DNA of 64,000 nt from Epiperipatus broadwayi (lineage: Eukaryota; Onychophora; Udeonychophora; Euonychophora; Peripatidae). The translations under genes were made by a program, and so were the position numbers. The stretch spans positions 9,130,036 through 9,194,035 of the forward strand of contig JAQFVV010006231.1 of assembly GCA_028023455.1 (NCBI GenBank). Direction: 5' to 3'. Numbering within the stretch: the stretch's first letter is position 1; each line of letters starts with the position of its first letter. Positions 12,198-23,947 of the stretch are shown one piece after another. A model generated the notes under the pieces. The model saw nothing but the letters and a program-made list of their open reading frames with translations, ran no database searches and was not told the DNA's origin.

Positions 12198-12727
12198 AAC
12201 AGTCAACATTTAGATAATCCTAATATTAGTAACAATCAACAATTTCAAACTGTTGTCAAGACAACCTCCTTTTAACAATAAAGATGGAATCCCCCTTATT
12301 GATATTAGGATTGTCTAAATCAGGGGTCCCCAACCTTTTTGCACTTAAGAGCACATTCCATAATACCAGCCAGGTGGTAGGCACCATTTATTTTTTCAAC
12401 CAGATGGTGGGCACCATTTACTTTTTCAATATAAATTTATAGTTGGATATTGTTAATAATACACCTAATGTACAAAAAAATATTTATTTCAAAAATAAAA
12501 TTTTAACATATAATTAATGTATATATTTTTATGCTGTAAAAGTATTGTATGCCCTACAATTTGATTACAATAATTTATAATAAATTTAAAAAATTAAATT
12601 TATTTGTATCGGATAAATAATTTTTTATCATGTTCGGATAGTGGCAGGCACATGTAAAATGGTCTGTGGGCACCATGGTGCACACGGACATAGGGTTGGG
12701 AACCCCTGGTCTAAATGTTGACTGGTT
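12198..12727. mobile_element. MITE family F3, split by a hAT MITE
   Basis: The left terminal inverted repeat (about 12198-12234) starts ACAGTCAACATTTAGATAAT. Its partner is the right end, which reads AACCAGTCAACATTTAGACA when reverse-complemented. That right repeat is cut by the hAT-type insertion, so it lies partly at 12296-12320 and partly at 12717-12727. Without the insert and one target copy the element is about 135 bp. The interior CTGTTGTCAAG is shared with the copies at 11.8 and 54.4 kb. Confidence 0.72.
12321..12708. mobile_element. Nonautonomous hAT-type element (MITE)
   Basis: The element starts CAGGGGTCCCCAACC and ends GGTTGGGAACCCCTG, giving 15-bp inverted repeats with one mismatch. 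It is flanked by a perfect 8-bp duplication GTCTAAAT (12313-12320 and 12709-12716). An 8-bp target duplication with CAGGGG ends is the hallmark of hAT transposons. At 388 bp with no open frame, it must have been mobilised by a transposase encoded elsewhere. Subterminal copies of (G/T)GGGCACCAT are visible inside both ends. The clean duplication suggests a fairly recent insertion. Confidence 0.93.
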
Positions 12728-13755
12728 ATTTATGATTACTTACAAACCCATTTAGCCTTGAGAAATATTACACTTAATATGTATATAAAGTGTTACTTCT
12801 CAGACTTCATACAATTAGGCTTTTTTAGAACTAGTTATAACACTAATGATGATTTTAATATTTTTTTTTGTTAAGTATTTTTTTGTTTTAATACAAAATG
12901 ACATGTGAGGATGGAAAATGATAAATTTATATCTTTGGTGGTTGGTAGTCCTATTTACTATATTATTATTGATGTCATAGAAATAGTTTTTTGTGTCTGC
13001 AATTTTTTTATTATGATCATAAATTGATTTTTAATTGAGAAAATAGGCTATGGCATTCAGTATATTTTAGAAACAAAATATTTAAATTATTTGCTAAATG
13101 ATCTTTATTACAGTATCCTAGCAACTTATATTTTTGGTTGTATATAGTAAGTTGATTTAATCTATAGTAGCCAATTTTTTAATATTAAAGAATTTCAAGA
13201 TCAACTTGAATTTCAAGTGATTCATGACTAACCTTTCTATAGTAGTTGGTCTTTAATGCTTTAAAAATTAACATGAGCTTCTTCTAGTATCCCTATGATA
13301 AACTGATGCAATGAGGATGAAATTCTCACATTAAAAGAGTTATTTTTATCAAACAGTGCAGCACTAAAGCATGTTCAGATGGCATTTCACTAATTTTCCA
13401 AGCATATGAATACATTTTAAATTAGCTATAATTCTTATCAGTTTTTATGAAAATATTCTAAGTTCTATTTTATTTGAAAGTTTATCTGGATGTATTGAAG
13501 AACAAAAAAGTTGTTCAACTTTGCAGAAAGTAATTTTTTTTAACATCATGCACATTACTTGTGAAATATCGCTCAAACTTTTGGATCATTTTTGTTGGTG
13601 ATTTGGCTCAAATTTTTTAATAGTTTATTTCTGTTCAAACACAATTTTATCTTAATTATATCTTTTTGCTATATTCATGTATGAGTGAAGTAAATCAGTG
13701 TAAATATATAGTATAATATCTTGCCAATTTTGCACATGCACTTTACTACAAAGAC
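12728..13755. other. AT-rich DNA, no gene seen
   Basis: No coding or repeat assignment can be supported. At 13304-13325 the order CTGATGC, short hairpin, GAAA resembles a broken hammerhead core, but the GA of CUGANGA is lost. Confidence 0.5.
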
Positions 13756-13903
13756 ATAAATATTGACAGTGTAAGTAGAGTGGGATTCAGTATAAATAAA
13801 AAATGGAAGAACATCATTGTGGAGATTGATGGTATATCACATAGAATGGCAAGATAAGTTATTCAATTTAATAGAAGATACCAAATTAATATAATTTGGA
13901 TTT

Positions 13904-14716
13904 TGTTATGTATGTATATAATTAAAATGCGCATACACACAAAATAATAATAGCAAATAGTGTAAATAGGGATTTGATATTTAAACGTATGTGTGTGTAT
14001 AATTTATCGCATATACATACGTAAGGTATATATATACGTGAAGATAAAAATAATAACTTTAATAGTTGTGTTATGTTCTAAAACAACATGTAAACAAATT
14101 CCTTTAGATAGCAAGGTTAATAATTAACGAAGGAACTTTGCAGATAAACAAGATGATTAATTAAAAAGCAATCGAACTGCAAAGGGTAATCAATCAAAGT
14201 AAAACTTAAGCCAAAAGATAAACTGGAAGGGATTGATCCGACCAGGACGGACAAGATCTGACCAATAAAATCCAAAAAATCAGGACTGGAAAAATGAGTG
14301 AAAGTGTAAAGCATTTTGGACACTTAAAACTGGGAGCTCTACCGATGCAGATGAAGTGGGAAAGGCACTGAACATCGCTTATTTATCATGGTAGCCCCAG
14401 AGTGGACAGCTGGCCTCCAAACGTCCAAGAGTCAGCATAGGGACTATAAAGCAGGTTGCATAGATCTTCATTATTATTTTTGTATACTTTCAGGTTTGTT
14501 AATATAAATAGATTATGATTGTTTTAATGTATTACTGTAAATATGTATATATTAGTGTATTATAATTAAATCTGTTTTCTTATTTCACCGGCGTTAGTCT
14601 TTGTGATAAAATTATTGTATGCATATATAGTCAGTGCAAGGGTTAGCTTACTGCATAGATTGTTTGCCAGTGATTATTATAACTGGCGGATACAACATTT
14701 GGCGCAGTTGACAACA
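13904..14716 (+). mobile_element. LTR-like insertion (solo LTR or LTR plus primer-binding site)
   Basis: Comparison with the RTE copy at 55.3 kb shows about 0.8 kb of extra DNA here. Inside, 14069-14697 begins TGTT and ends AACA as LTRs do. It is followed directly by TTTGGCGCAGTTGACAAC (14698-14715), which looks like a Gypsy primer-binding site of the TGGCGCAGT type. Alternatively the LTR runs from TGTTATG at 13904 to ACAACA at 14716, flanked by GATTT/AATTT, an imperfect 5-bp duplication. Both readings cannot be right, and I cannot choose without more copies. No internal coding region follows. Confidence 0.55.
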
Positions 14717-16246
14717 AATTTTCAATGTGATGAAGAAGTAAAAGATTTTTTTTATATGGCTATACAAAAGGTTTTTGATTAGATCAATTTGGAGACTTTA
14801 ATGCAAGAATTGTTAAATGATTGAAAGAGGAAAATATTATGGGTAAATTTGGTTATGGTGATAGAAATGAGAGAGAACCCAGTCTTATAGGGTTTATAGA
14901 AAAAGAAAAACTGTATATTATGATTTTTTTCTGTGATAAAAGTGTAAACATAAGAATGTAAGGTGGAATTATTAAAGAGAGATGACATTATGAAATGTGG
15001 GGAAGAGGTTTATAAAGAATTATATAGCAATAAAAAACAAGAAAACAAAGTATCCCCTACAATTACTTCTCCTTCTGAATTGCCAATATTTTAAATAAAA
15101 AAAGTGAGGCAGTAATTAAATCTATGAAGAAGGAAAAAGCTCCAGGTGATGGTGGGATTATAATACATTAAAAGGAGCAGGTGAAGAAATAGAAAAACTG
15201 GTGGTAAAATTGCATACAAAACATCTAAATGATAAAGATATACCAAATTATTGAAAGAATTGAATAGTAATATTGATATTTAAAAAATGTGATGAAGAAA
15301 TATTAGAAATTACAGCCTATTGGTCTTTTATCAGTTTTATATAAAATATTTATCAAAATTATTATAACTCACCTACAGAAAATTATTGATTTTAACCAAC
15401 CAAAGAATAAGATGGATTTAAAAATGATTTTAGAACAGAATATCACAGCCAAGTATTGAAAGAAATGATAGAAAAGATCAAAGGATATGAGTTGCCATTA
15501 TGTTTGGGATTTGTAAATTAGAAAAAAGTATTTGATTCTACAAGCAATTCTACAGTGATTAAAGCATTAATTAAATTCATCAATACATAAATCCCAGATA
15601 TTGTTATATTATATTCTGAAGAATATTTATCAAAATGAAACAATTTTACAAAAAGTATTTTGTGGATTAAAATAATATCTAAGAGAATAAAAATAAATAG
15701 AGATTATTTAAGTTATTTGACATAGTTGTTTTTGCAAGTAATATTTCAGAGATTTAGGAAATATTGCAAGAGTTATCAGATGAAAGTAAAAAGTAAGATC
15801 AAAGGTAAATACTTAAAAGATAAAAATAATCATCAGTAGATTTTTCTCAAAAGAAGAAAGTAAAGTAATGTTCATTGGATTTTCCCAAAAGAAAATAATA
15901 AAGATTTATAGTGCTGAATTAAAAAAAAATTAACAACTACAAACACTTTGTTCAAATTACCAATACAAATGGGAATATAATTAATTAAATTGATCATAGA
16001 AGAGTGGAATGCTTTTGGTAGAAATAACGTAATATTAAAAGGAAATATGTTTATGTGTTTGAAAAGAAAGGTTTCCAAAAAAATATTTTACCTGTTCTTA
16101 ATTATTGATCTGAGACTTGGACATTTAACATGAAACTTAATGCAGAGACTTTAGACCCCTCAATGAAATGTGGAGAGATGTATGTTAGAAAAAACAAGAA
16201 GGGGATAAAAATGAAATACATAAATGGGAGAGCATACAGTTGTTTT

Positions 16247-16490
16247 TCTGAAGGTTTTTGATGATGGTATTTTAGTTGTATTTATATATTGGACAATTTC
16301 TATCATCTAATATAAGTATTGAATGTCTTTAGGAGTAATACCTCTCAAAACATTGTACATATATTAACCTGTGTACAATTGCTAACAGTTGATGTATTTG
16401 GAATGTTTAAATAAAGGTAATTTTTTCTAAAGACATTTAATACTTTTAATAGATGATAGAAATAGTCTAATATATACATGCAACAAAGTT
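16247..16490 (+). mobile_element. Foldback family F1, copy 1 (inside the RTE LINE)
   Basis: It starts TCTGAAGGTTTTTGATGATG and ends near GATAGAAATAGTCTAATAT. Inverted arms of about 60 bp (near 16288-16345 and 16425-16485) share ATTGGAC.ATTTCTATCATC and a block near TTGAATGTCTTTAG. The centre matches the arm of the large copy at 24728-25665 (ATACCTCTC.AAACATTG, CTAACAGTTGATG). It separates the C-terminal LINE blocks, so it inserted into the LINE. Confidence 0.75.
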
Positions 16491-16732
16491 ATTACTGATA
16501 TGATTGAAAGAATTAAGAAACTGAAATAGAGCTAGGCAGACATATTACTAAAAGAGATGATGATAGATGAAATTTTAAACTGGATTCCAGGAGATTGTAA
16601 AATGACTAAAAAGAGGCCACATATGAGATGGATGAAGACATAAAGAAGTTTGCTAGTATGATGTACAGAAGAGAGCTAGCAAATTTGGAGAGACCTTCAT
16701 CCTACAGTGCTTGATAATAGTTAAAATGATGA

Positions 16733-16846
16733 TGATACACATAATTTTATAATGTATAAAAATGTTTTTATTATTGTTTGAATCACCTAAGCATAAATTA
16801 ACTCATCTAACTTAAATAAATGCACTCAGCCCTATTCATCAGATAG
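16733..16846 (+). repeat. Fragment matching the left LTR of the 17.5-22.4 kb element
   Basis: The sequence after the LINE tail (TGATACACAT, TATTATTGTTTGAATCACCT, CCTATTCATCA.ATAG) duplicates 17499-17632. Both copies follow a similar AATGATGATGAT tail, so the duplication includes the end of the LINE. It breaks off directly into foldback family F2 sequence. Confidence 0.55.
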
Positions 16847-17150
16847 GACACCAAAATGTATAGATACGGAACTGATCTTGGATTGAAAACATTATTGTTT
16901 TTATTTTGGATTCATAGTTTTATGGTTAATTAAAAAGGTAAAAGTGGCTGCTGGATTAATTCTAAGATTTAGATGCAGTGCTTTAAGATTGAAGGCTCCT
17001 TACTGATGAAAGCCACAAGATAGAAAACAGTCTGGAGTTATTGAATGGAGAGATTCTAGAAAAGAATTTTATGCACCTACTTTCTTGCATTCATTGATTA
17101 CTAAGTCTTGCACTAAATGGCACTACTATATGAAGAGTTTCATGATAAGA
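16847..17150 (+). repeat. Foldback family F2, copy A (5' part missing)
   Basis: It matches the interior and right arm of copy C (17699-18206), starting at GACACCAAAATGTATAG. It contains the hammerhead-like core CTGATGA (17003-17009) and GAAA (17023-17026) with a short hairpin between. It ends in the right-arm sequence ending GAAGAGTTT. Confidence 0.65.
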
Positions 17151-17184
17151 TGCTTTGGTGGTTTCATACCAATCCATCCCATAG

Positions 17185-17470
17185 AATTATGGTGACTATG
17201 GTTGTATAGAAACTGAATTGGGTTTAGATCTATATGGCTATTCAAGTGAATGAGCTTGGATTGAAAACATTAGTTTTCATCTTGGGCTTATAGCTTTATA
17301 ATTAACTAAATAAATAAAAGGTATCTGCTTGATGGTTGCATTAGATACTAAGATCTAGATGCAGTGCTCTTAGATCCAAGGCTCCTCACTAATAAAAGTC
17401 ACAAACTAGAAATTATTTTGAGAATATTAGATGAGTAACACTAGATAAGAATTTTATGCATAAAATTGCA
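17185..17470 (+). repeat. Foldback family F2, copy B (truncated)
   Basis: It shares with copies A and C the blocks GAGCTTGGATTGAAAA, GTTGCATTAGAT, AAGATCTAGATGCAGTG and GGCTCCTCACT. The hammerhead-like core is eroded here (CTAATAA for CTGATGA). Both ends are missing. Confidence 0.6.
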
Positions 17471-17498
17471 GTGGATCAATAACAGTTGAAAATGATGA

Positions 17499-18406
17499 TG
17501 ATACATATACATAACTTGATTTTAACGTATAGAAAAGCTTTTATTATTGTTTGGATCACCTAACCATAAATGAACTCATCCAGCACAATTCACCTAACTT
17601 AAATGAATGCATTCAGTCCTATTCATCAAATAGAAAATAAAAGTTATTAATTTATTATGACAGCTAATAATAAAAGATATCAATTAAATATCTAATAGAC
17701 ATCACATGATCACCATTTCTTATGCTTGCTTATAACTGTTATTAAAACAGGCAAAACTCACTATACATATTGCCACTCACTGCAAGCTAGAGTAATCAAT
17801 GGATGCCAGAAGGCTTTTGCATAAAATCCCCATCTAGTGGCTATCATTATTAAAGAACCCAAGACACCAAAATGTATAGGTACTGAACTGAGTTCAGACC
17901 TATATGACTATATAAGTTGATGAGCTTGGATTGAAAATATTAAGGTATTTTCAATTTAAGACATAGTTTGGTAGTTAAGTAGAGATAAAAGGTGGCTGCT
18001 GGAGGGTTGCATTAGATCCTAAGATCTAGGTGCAGTGTTCGCAGATCCAGGGCTCCTCACTGATGAAGGCCACAAGCCAGAAATTAGTATGGGGATATTG
18101 GATGAGTAGATACTAGAAGGGGAGATTTTATTGCACAAGTCTTCTGGCAGACAATGATTACTTTAGCTTGCAGTGAGTGGCAATATGTATAGTGAGTTTT
18201 GCCTGTTTAAATATCTAATAGCAAATAGTATTAATTAATCTAAAAGTTCCCTTGTGATTCATGACAATTAAATAAAAATTCAAGACATTCCAAAGAAATT
18301 TGCTTTATTTTGCAACACATTCTGACTGATTGTTATTACTGTTGGAACCACTTACCATATTAAATGATAAAAGTATGACAGGCAGCGTTTTGAAGAAGAG
18401 TTTACT
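17499..18406 (+). repeat. Left LTR of the Gypsy element (carries foldback F2 copy C)
   Basis: Outside the foldback it aligns with 21822-22355 through AAATGAA.TCATC, CCTAACTTAAATGAATG, AAAGTTATT and TGATTCATGA.AATTAAAT. The 3' limit is uncertain. I placed it by matching the GCGTTT...ACAAC region to the right LTR's AACGCGTTT...ACAACA. Confidence 0.5.
17699..18206 (+). mobile_element. Foldback family F2, copy C (complete, with target duplication)
   Basis: It is flanked by a perfect 15-bp duplication TTAAATATCTAATAG (17684-17698 and 18207-18221). Inverted arms lie at about 17745-17822 and 18133-18208; both contain CAGGCAAAACTCAC and CACTCACTGCAAGCTA when one is reverse-complemented. The left side has a 46-nt extension (17699-17744) that the right side lacks. 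The interior holds CTGATGA (18060-18066), a GGC/GCC hairpin (18068-18078) and GAAA (18080-18083). The segment CTCA (18056-18059) can pair with TGAG (18103-18106), and TAGTAT (18085-18090) with ATACTA (18110-18115). The one-sided extension plus inverted repeats and a hammerhead-like core recall Penelope-like elements. There is no open frame, so it is nonautonomous. Confidence 0.8.
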
Positions 18407-21400
18407 ACAACTTTTACTTTGAGTTTGTCTAGAATTAGATGAATTCATAAGTATTGTGAATATTTATATTATTTTAAATTAAATAATGCTTTTAAAACAT
18501 AGGTGACATGTTTGAGATATATGGGATCTGAGTAATCTAGATATTAATCTCACCTTCAGTTGTTGATTGGGCAATAAGGTGGCATCTACTGTCATAAAAT
18601 TAGTTCAGTATTCAGGAAATAGCATGATAAAACTATGTGAGCATCAGTATAAAAATATAAAGACTTTATTTAAGATATAGTCACAAAAAGTTATGAATAC
18701 TTCACAGGTAACTCTGATATATTGCTCTGAAATAACCTTTGAAAGAGCTTATGAATTATTAAACACCCATTTTAACTTGAAGTCTATAATTATAATATAA
18801 GGTATAAAATCAGCTTGAACAATCAAAAGAAGGTTGAAAAATCATTTGATTGTGCAGATAAGTGCTGGATTATGGCTTTGGTCTCCAATTTATATATTTC
18901 ATATAGACTATAAACTGTGGATAAAGCTACTAATGATTCTAGTACAACAATTGAGTAGGACATCTTCCATGTGTCTCTGGAAGATACAACTAAACAGATA
19001 AAACCTTCGCTTAAAATAATATCCGAAATAAATGACTCAAGAAAAGCAAATTGTAATCCTTAAATAAATATTCAAAGGCCTTCAAATAAGCAAAAAGTTG
19101 CTTTCATTGTGACAGAGTTACACAACCATCCAGTGTACATATATAAATTTCAATTAGACTTTTTTTTCAAAAAGTGATATATTGAAACTACCTATCTATT
19201 ACGAAAGCAGGTGAATAATATAAATCATGTAAAAAATGGCAAACAATTGCCTAACAGAGAATATAATGTTAAGTGATTGCAGGGTCATTAAATTCTCTTG
19301 CTTCCATTTAAAAATGTTAGTAAAGATCAAAAGATAATCTCTGATTTACCTATCAGGGCAAAATAATTCAGCTTAGAGAAAACAAATGACAGTTCATTTA
19401 AATATATCCAATTGTGATTGCTAAAAACATCCCATAAAAAGCACAACAAATTAATGGGTTATATCTGATTCAAGTTTCTATGCTATTTTTTACTCAGTGC
19501 AAATCAAGTCTCTATTGGCATAAAAATATTAAAAAGGAAAATGGCAAATTATTTGAGTCATGTTTGAGTTGTTACCAAAGTACACCTATCCATTTATACA
19601 TAAGTAAAAAACATACAACAAATCAGCTAATTTCCTTTATGTACTATCCTTTGTGATAAAAACCAATGTTTTCAGAGAGATGGGTAGGCTACATGCTATT
19701 AGATTGAAGAATCAACCATATTGCATTCAAAATAGCTATGCTTATAGACTTGTTATTAAAAAGAACAGATAAATATGTATTAATGAGGATTATGATTACA
19801 TATTAAAAGAGGCTCTCTAGTTTGTTAAATACCCACCACCTTTAATTGAACAGGCATTTTCTACTTTAGTAGAGTATTTCAAAAAATGCCATCTGACATA
19901 TCTACTTCTAATTACTAGCTAATGAAGCTTTAAGAGCACTGGGCAATCAATTTACTACTGAAATATGACTTCTTGCTGGTGGGTAAAAGTAAAAAGCAAT
20001 TAGAGATGACCAGAAAGATTTTAGCATAAATTCAAGGTATCTATTTGAGGCAAAAAAATATTTTTTTTGTTTATAATTTAGCACGGTGAATATTTCCTTC
20101 CAAAAATAAAAATTATATTGAAAATGAAGTCCCATTCCCTGATACACAAAAGAGCTTCAGGATTTTCTGGGATTCATCAATTTTTATTCAGCATAAAACT
20201 CAAGCCACAAAATTATTAATAATTATTGATGTTTTAATAAAAAAAGCAGAGTGGAAATGGGGCATTAGATACAACCAACTTGTTATCAAATTAAAAAAAC
20301 TAAATACCAAATCAAATGTGTTAATTCATTATGATTCAAAGATAAAGTTTGTACTTCTGTATGATGTTTCACCTGTAAGCATTGGAGCAATTTTAGTTCA
20401 TTGAAGCAAAGATGGACTTGACATAGTCATCACATTTGTTTCACACATTAACCAGACTGAAAAAAATTCTACTCTGATGGATAGAGGTCTGATATTGATT
20501 AGGACATGAAAAAATCCCATCATTACGTATCATAAAACATTTTTAGGTATATTTAAACTGAAAAAGATGTTCCACAGCATCTTTTGACATATATGCTTAT
20601 TTTAAAATGCAACCTGTAGAGTGAAAAAAAATTCCTGTTGGTCTTTCAGTATAAATAAGTCAGAGTATGGAAATTGATAATACTGAATTTACTTAAAACT
20701 TTTTAGGCTTGAAAGTATGAAATATCCATTGTAAATAAATGCATATTAGAAAACACAAAAATTGTTATTTCATTCAGAGACTGCTAACAAATTCTAAACT
20801 TGCTGCATAGTGGTCATATAGGAATGATCAGAATAAAGATAGTGGATAGATTGTATGTGTCATGACCTGGTTTGGAATCAGACATTGAGACATAAACCTA
20901 TCAGTGCCAGCAAATGATTAAATTAAAATATATTCACTAAAGATTATGCACATCTATAAGAAAAACAAACAATTCTTTATTATCATTGACGCTTTCTTGA
21001 AATGATTAGAAGTAACAGAAATCCATCTTTTCAATACATTAGTCATAATCAAAATTATTTGTAATATAATCTTCTGATAGCTATTGTTTTCAGTAATAGA
21101 TCAGCCTTTATGTCTAACCAATTTAACATTTAAAAAAAAAAATGGTATTAAATATATTTTTATGCAGCCATTCAATTCAAAAAGCAATGGGCAGGCTAAA
21201 CAGATAGTGCAAGCACAATAAAAATGGAGTGTATTCTTATCTAGAATGTTATTAACATAGCTCATAAGGTCATCAATCACAAAATATTAGCTGGATTGTT
21301 AATGAATTGCACATTAAAAAGTAAATGCTCTAATCTTAAACTTAGTGTATGCATTAAAAACATGAAGCAGCAAATAATAGCTACTCCAAAGTAGCATGAA

Positions 21401-21770
21401 AAGTATTGTCAAATGTTTTCAAATAAAATTGTAAACAATTACCAAAATTGGTAGAAGTCAGCTTGTTTTTATAGTAAAAACAGCAAAATGTTATACTGAC
21501 ATCAATATTAATTACTTGTTTATTATCACTGATCAGAAACATTATGAAGCAAGTCTACCTAACCAATAAATAGAAATCAACAACCAGTATTTTCCCATAA
21601 ACAACAGATAAGATTCAGCCCAGACAGAAATTGCATCACTAAAAACAAAAAAAGCGCTGACCATTGCAGAAATTAGAGGAGAAAATGTCAGAACCCTTAG
21701 CAAAAGAAGTAGCAGAAGATATCAGACTCTACTTAAGCATTTACTTACAAGTTATTAAAATTAATGTTTT
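18407..21770 (+). pseudogene. Gypsy gag-pol remnant (RT, RNase H, integrase)
   Basis: No long frame survives, but conserved blocks read through across stops and frame changes. RT: YPPPLIEQAFSTL at about 19830-19870 (family form YPLPxIxxxFxxL) and ELQDFLGFINFYS at about 20150-20190, the classic end of the Gypsy RT. RNase H: VLIHYDSK at about 20315-20345, SPVSIGAILVH at about 20370-20400 and ITFVSHINQTEKN at about 20430-20470. Integrase: GHIGMIRIK...RLYVSWPGLESDIE at about 20810-20890 and NSKSNGQAKQIVQA at about 21175-21215. A degenerate zinc knuckle (FHCDR) lies near 19105. The YxDD catalytic box is not legible. It is clearly dead. Confidence 0.8.
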
Positions 21771-21821
21771 TTTCTTCTGTTTTTATTTTCTCTTAATGTT
21801 GCAAGGTGGGAAAGAATATAG

Positions 21822-22355
21822 TGATACATCTAAGTGTAAATGAAATCATCTATCTTACTAATCTAAATTTAAAGAATGTATCCAGTTGGATTCAATAGAC
21901 CAAAAATGGAAGTTATTGGTTTATTATAACAACCAATAATAAATGAGTGATTAAATAAATATTCAGCAATAAAAGATATTAATTAATGTAAGTTCTTTTA
22001 TGATTCATGAGAATTAAATTAAAAACGAGTGCATCTTACAAGATATTTATTTGCTTTTTGTTTGCATGGCATTTTAGAAGTTATATGCCACAATAATTAT
22101 AATGTTTAACCTATGCTTGATAATTTTGTATAGTGTACAGGTGATAAAGGGCATCTGCTGACAAATTGAACGACAAAGATAATTTGTCAAACCCAAAATC
22201 TTGCACAAATAATCTACTGTGACCTTTTACTTCAGGCTGGTCTGGGTTTAAATAAACACATTAATGTGGTGAGAAGTATATTATTCTAAATATTGTTGAA
22301 TTAAATAAAGTTTCTAAAATTTAATAACGCGTTTGTCTTTATATAATACACAACA
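21822..22355 (+). repeat. Right LTR of the Gypsy element
   Basis: It begins TGATACATC after a purine run and may end at ATACACAACA (22346-22355). AATAAAG at 22306-22312, about 40 bp before that end, could be the polyadenylation signal of an LTR. Similarity to the left LTR is clear in its first 250 bp and weak later. Confidence 0.5.
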
Positions 22356-23947
22356 TTAAGTGAGGCGAAGCATTGAAAAAAATAAACTATTACTTCGATT
22401 AAAAAAAAAATACAAAAATAAAAATAATCAAATAATATAAATTCAATGTAAAATATAGTTCTTTTAACGTTTATGGCAGATAATCTAGTATGTATTTAAT
22501 CTTTTAAGGCTCTCTTGTTTAAAGGTTACTAATGATAATTGGGCATTCTTCTAACATGGAATTTTCTACGTAAATATATATATTTTTAATCTAAATTTCG
22601 AAAATGATTTTGATATAGTAATTATAGTTTAAAATATGGACAGAGAAACAACGGTCTCCATCTTCCTATCTTGCGGTAGTTGTGGGTGTATTGCCAATAT
22701 TAGATAGAAGTGTTTATCAAAATAATAACATATTTAATAATTATACAAATTTAATTAAATATGAAAATAATTGCTCATTAAAAATCATGTAATGTGTACT
22801 TGTTGCAGACAAGAAGTCTAGACTATTTATATTTTAGTCTCAGCAGTTGATATTTTAACTTAAAAACTACTTTAACTTGGATTGTAATGTTTCAAAAGAT
22901 GACAAACCCAGTTTTAGACTGATCACCTTGCAAAAGGTGAGTTTTAAATCTACTGGTTATCTTTTTCAAAGAAAGAACTCCACGACTTTTGTAAAATGAA
23001 AACCTAGCATAATTTTTGAAGGTTTTCCACAGATGAAAGTAAGCTCTTGATGTGGCTTTTGGAAGACAGTAGTCTACATTTATTAAAAATAGGTTAATAT
23101 TGCTGTTCTCTTTGACAAATATAATATCGGCAGAATAAATTATCTGTATATTGTATGAATTTACAAATAAAAAATAAATTCATTGAACTATCAATTAACT
23201 GAATTATTACTTAATAATGCAACAAATATTGATGTACTTAAAATATCAATATACATTATAAAATAATATTACAAAATGTAAAAACAACAATTTATATAAT
23301 TAAACAGTATTTTATCATAAAAATTTATTTTCCAATATATATATATCGATAGAAAATGTTATTTTTTCAAAAAGCATTTCTTGATCATTAGTTTGCTAAC
23401 AATGGTTTTCTTTTTTAAAAAAATAATAATAAAAAGATTCTATAATTCACAAAAAATAGGTAGTTCATCGAAATCTATATCATTTTTATACTATTAATTT
23501 TTTCATTGAAGTTTATAATTATTACATTTAAAAGCTAAGTTTGTCTATACAAATTGCTTAATGGCGTAATAAATGTAATTCTTCTAAATAAATTTAAAAA
23601 ATAAAACTGAAATCTTTGGAGAGTGGAGTTTTTTTAAAATAACTTTTCTCATCTTTTAGTATTGAGATGCTTAAATAAAATGTATTACAGAAAGAACAAA
23701 CAATAGCAAATTATCACGCGACGTAGTTTGTTAATTTCACCCGGCTAGAGAACTTAACATTCAATATTTCTTTAATATGAGCTTCTTTATACATCTAATT
23801 TGTGAGAAGCATATTTTTGTAGATGTATAAAAATTAATATAATAGTGTACCAAAATGTCTTTTTTGATGGATTGTTTTTTGAAAAAGTAGCACGGTCTTT
23901 ATTTGTATTTTTGCCAAAATCTTCTAAAATTACATAGAGTAATATTT
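22356..23947. other. AT-rich DNA, no gene seen
   Basis: Nothing beyond A/T-rich sequence and a short TA run near 23336-23348 is visible. Confidence 0.55.

Larger units (their letters stand above)
13756..16738 (+). pseudogene. Decayed RTE-type LINE (endonuclease + reverse transcriptase), twice interrupted
   Basis: Broken reading frames preserve, in order, the known layout of RTE-clade LINEs. The endonuclease shows KFGYGDRNER at about 14840-14880. The pre-RT linker shows KSMKKEKAPGDGG (about 15120-15160). The fingers/palm region shows a degraded copy of the FRxxxxxxxQVLKEMIEK...LPLCLGFV block (about 15430-15520). The catalytic FADD box has shrunk to FD-IVVFASNIS (about 15718-15750). The C-terminal domain keeps a TYGSETWT-like block (about 16100) and the IERIKKLK and LNWIPGD...RPHMRWM blocks (about 16500-16640). 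It ends in a (GAT)n tail near 16725-16738, typical of RTE. Stops and frameshifts are everywhere, so it is dead. An LTR-like insert (13904-14716) and a foldback (16247-16490) interrupt it. Copy 2 at 55.3 kb confirms the boundaries. Confidence 0.85.
17499..22355 (+). mobile_element. Old Gypsy-type LTR retrotransposon, degenerate
   Basis: Two diverged direct repeats (from TGATACAT at 17499 and from TGATACATC at 21822) flank a 3.4-kb interior whose broken frames read as Gypsy gag and pol on the plus strand. The interior keeps the order zinc knuckle, RT, RNase H, integrase, in which integrase follows RNase H as in Ty3/Gypsy and not Ty1/Copia. A purine-rich run AAGGTGGGAAAGAA (21803-21816) just before the right repeat fits a polypurine tract. 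The left LTR carries the foldback F2 copy C. LTR outer limits are approximate because the repeats are strongly diverged. Confidence 0.75.

Noticed and set aside
13304-13325. CTGATGC, short hairpin, GAAA resembling a hammerhead core
   Set aside because: The invariant GA of CUGANGA is missing, helix II would be two base pairs and no helix I was found.
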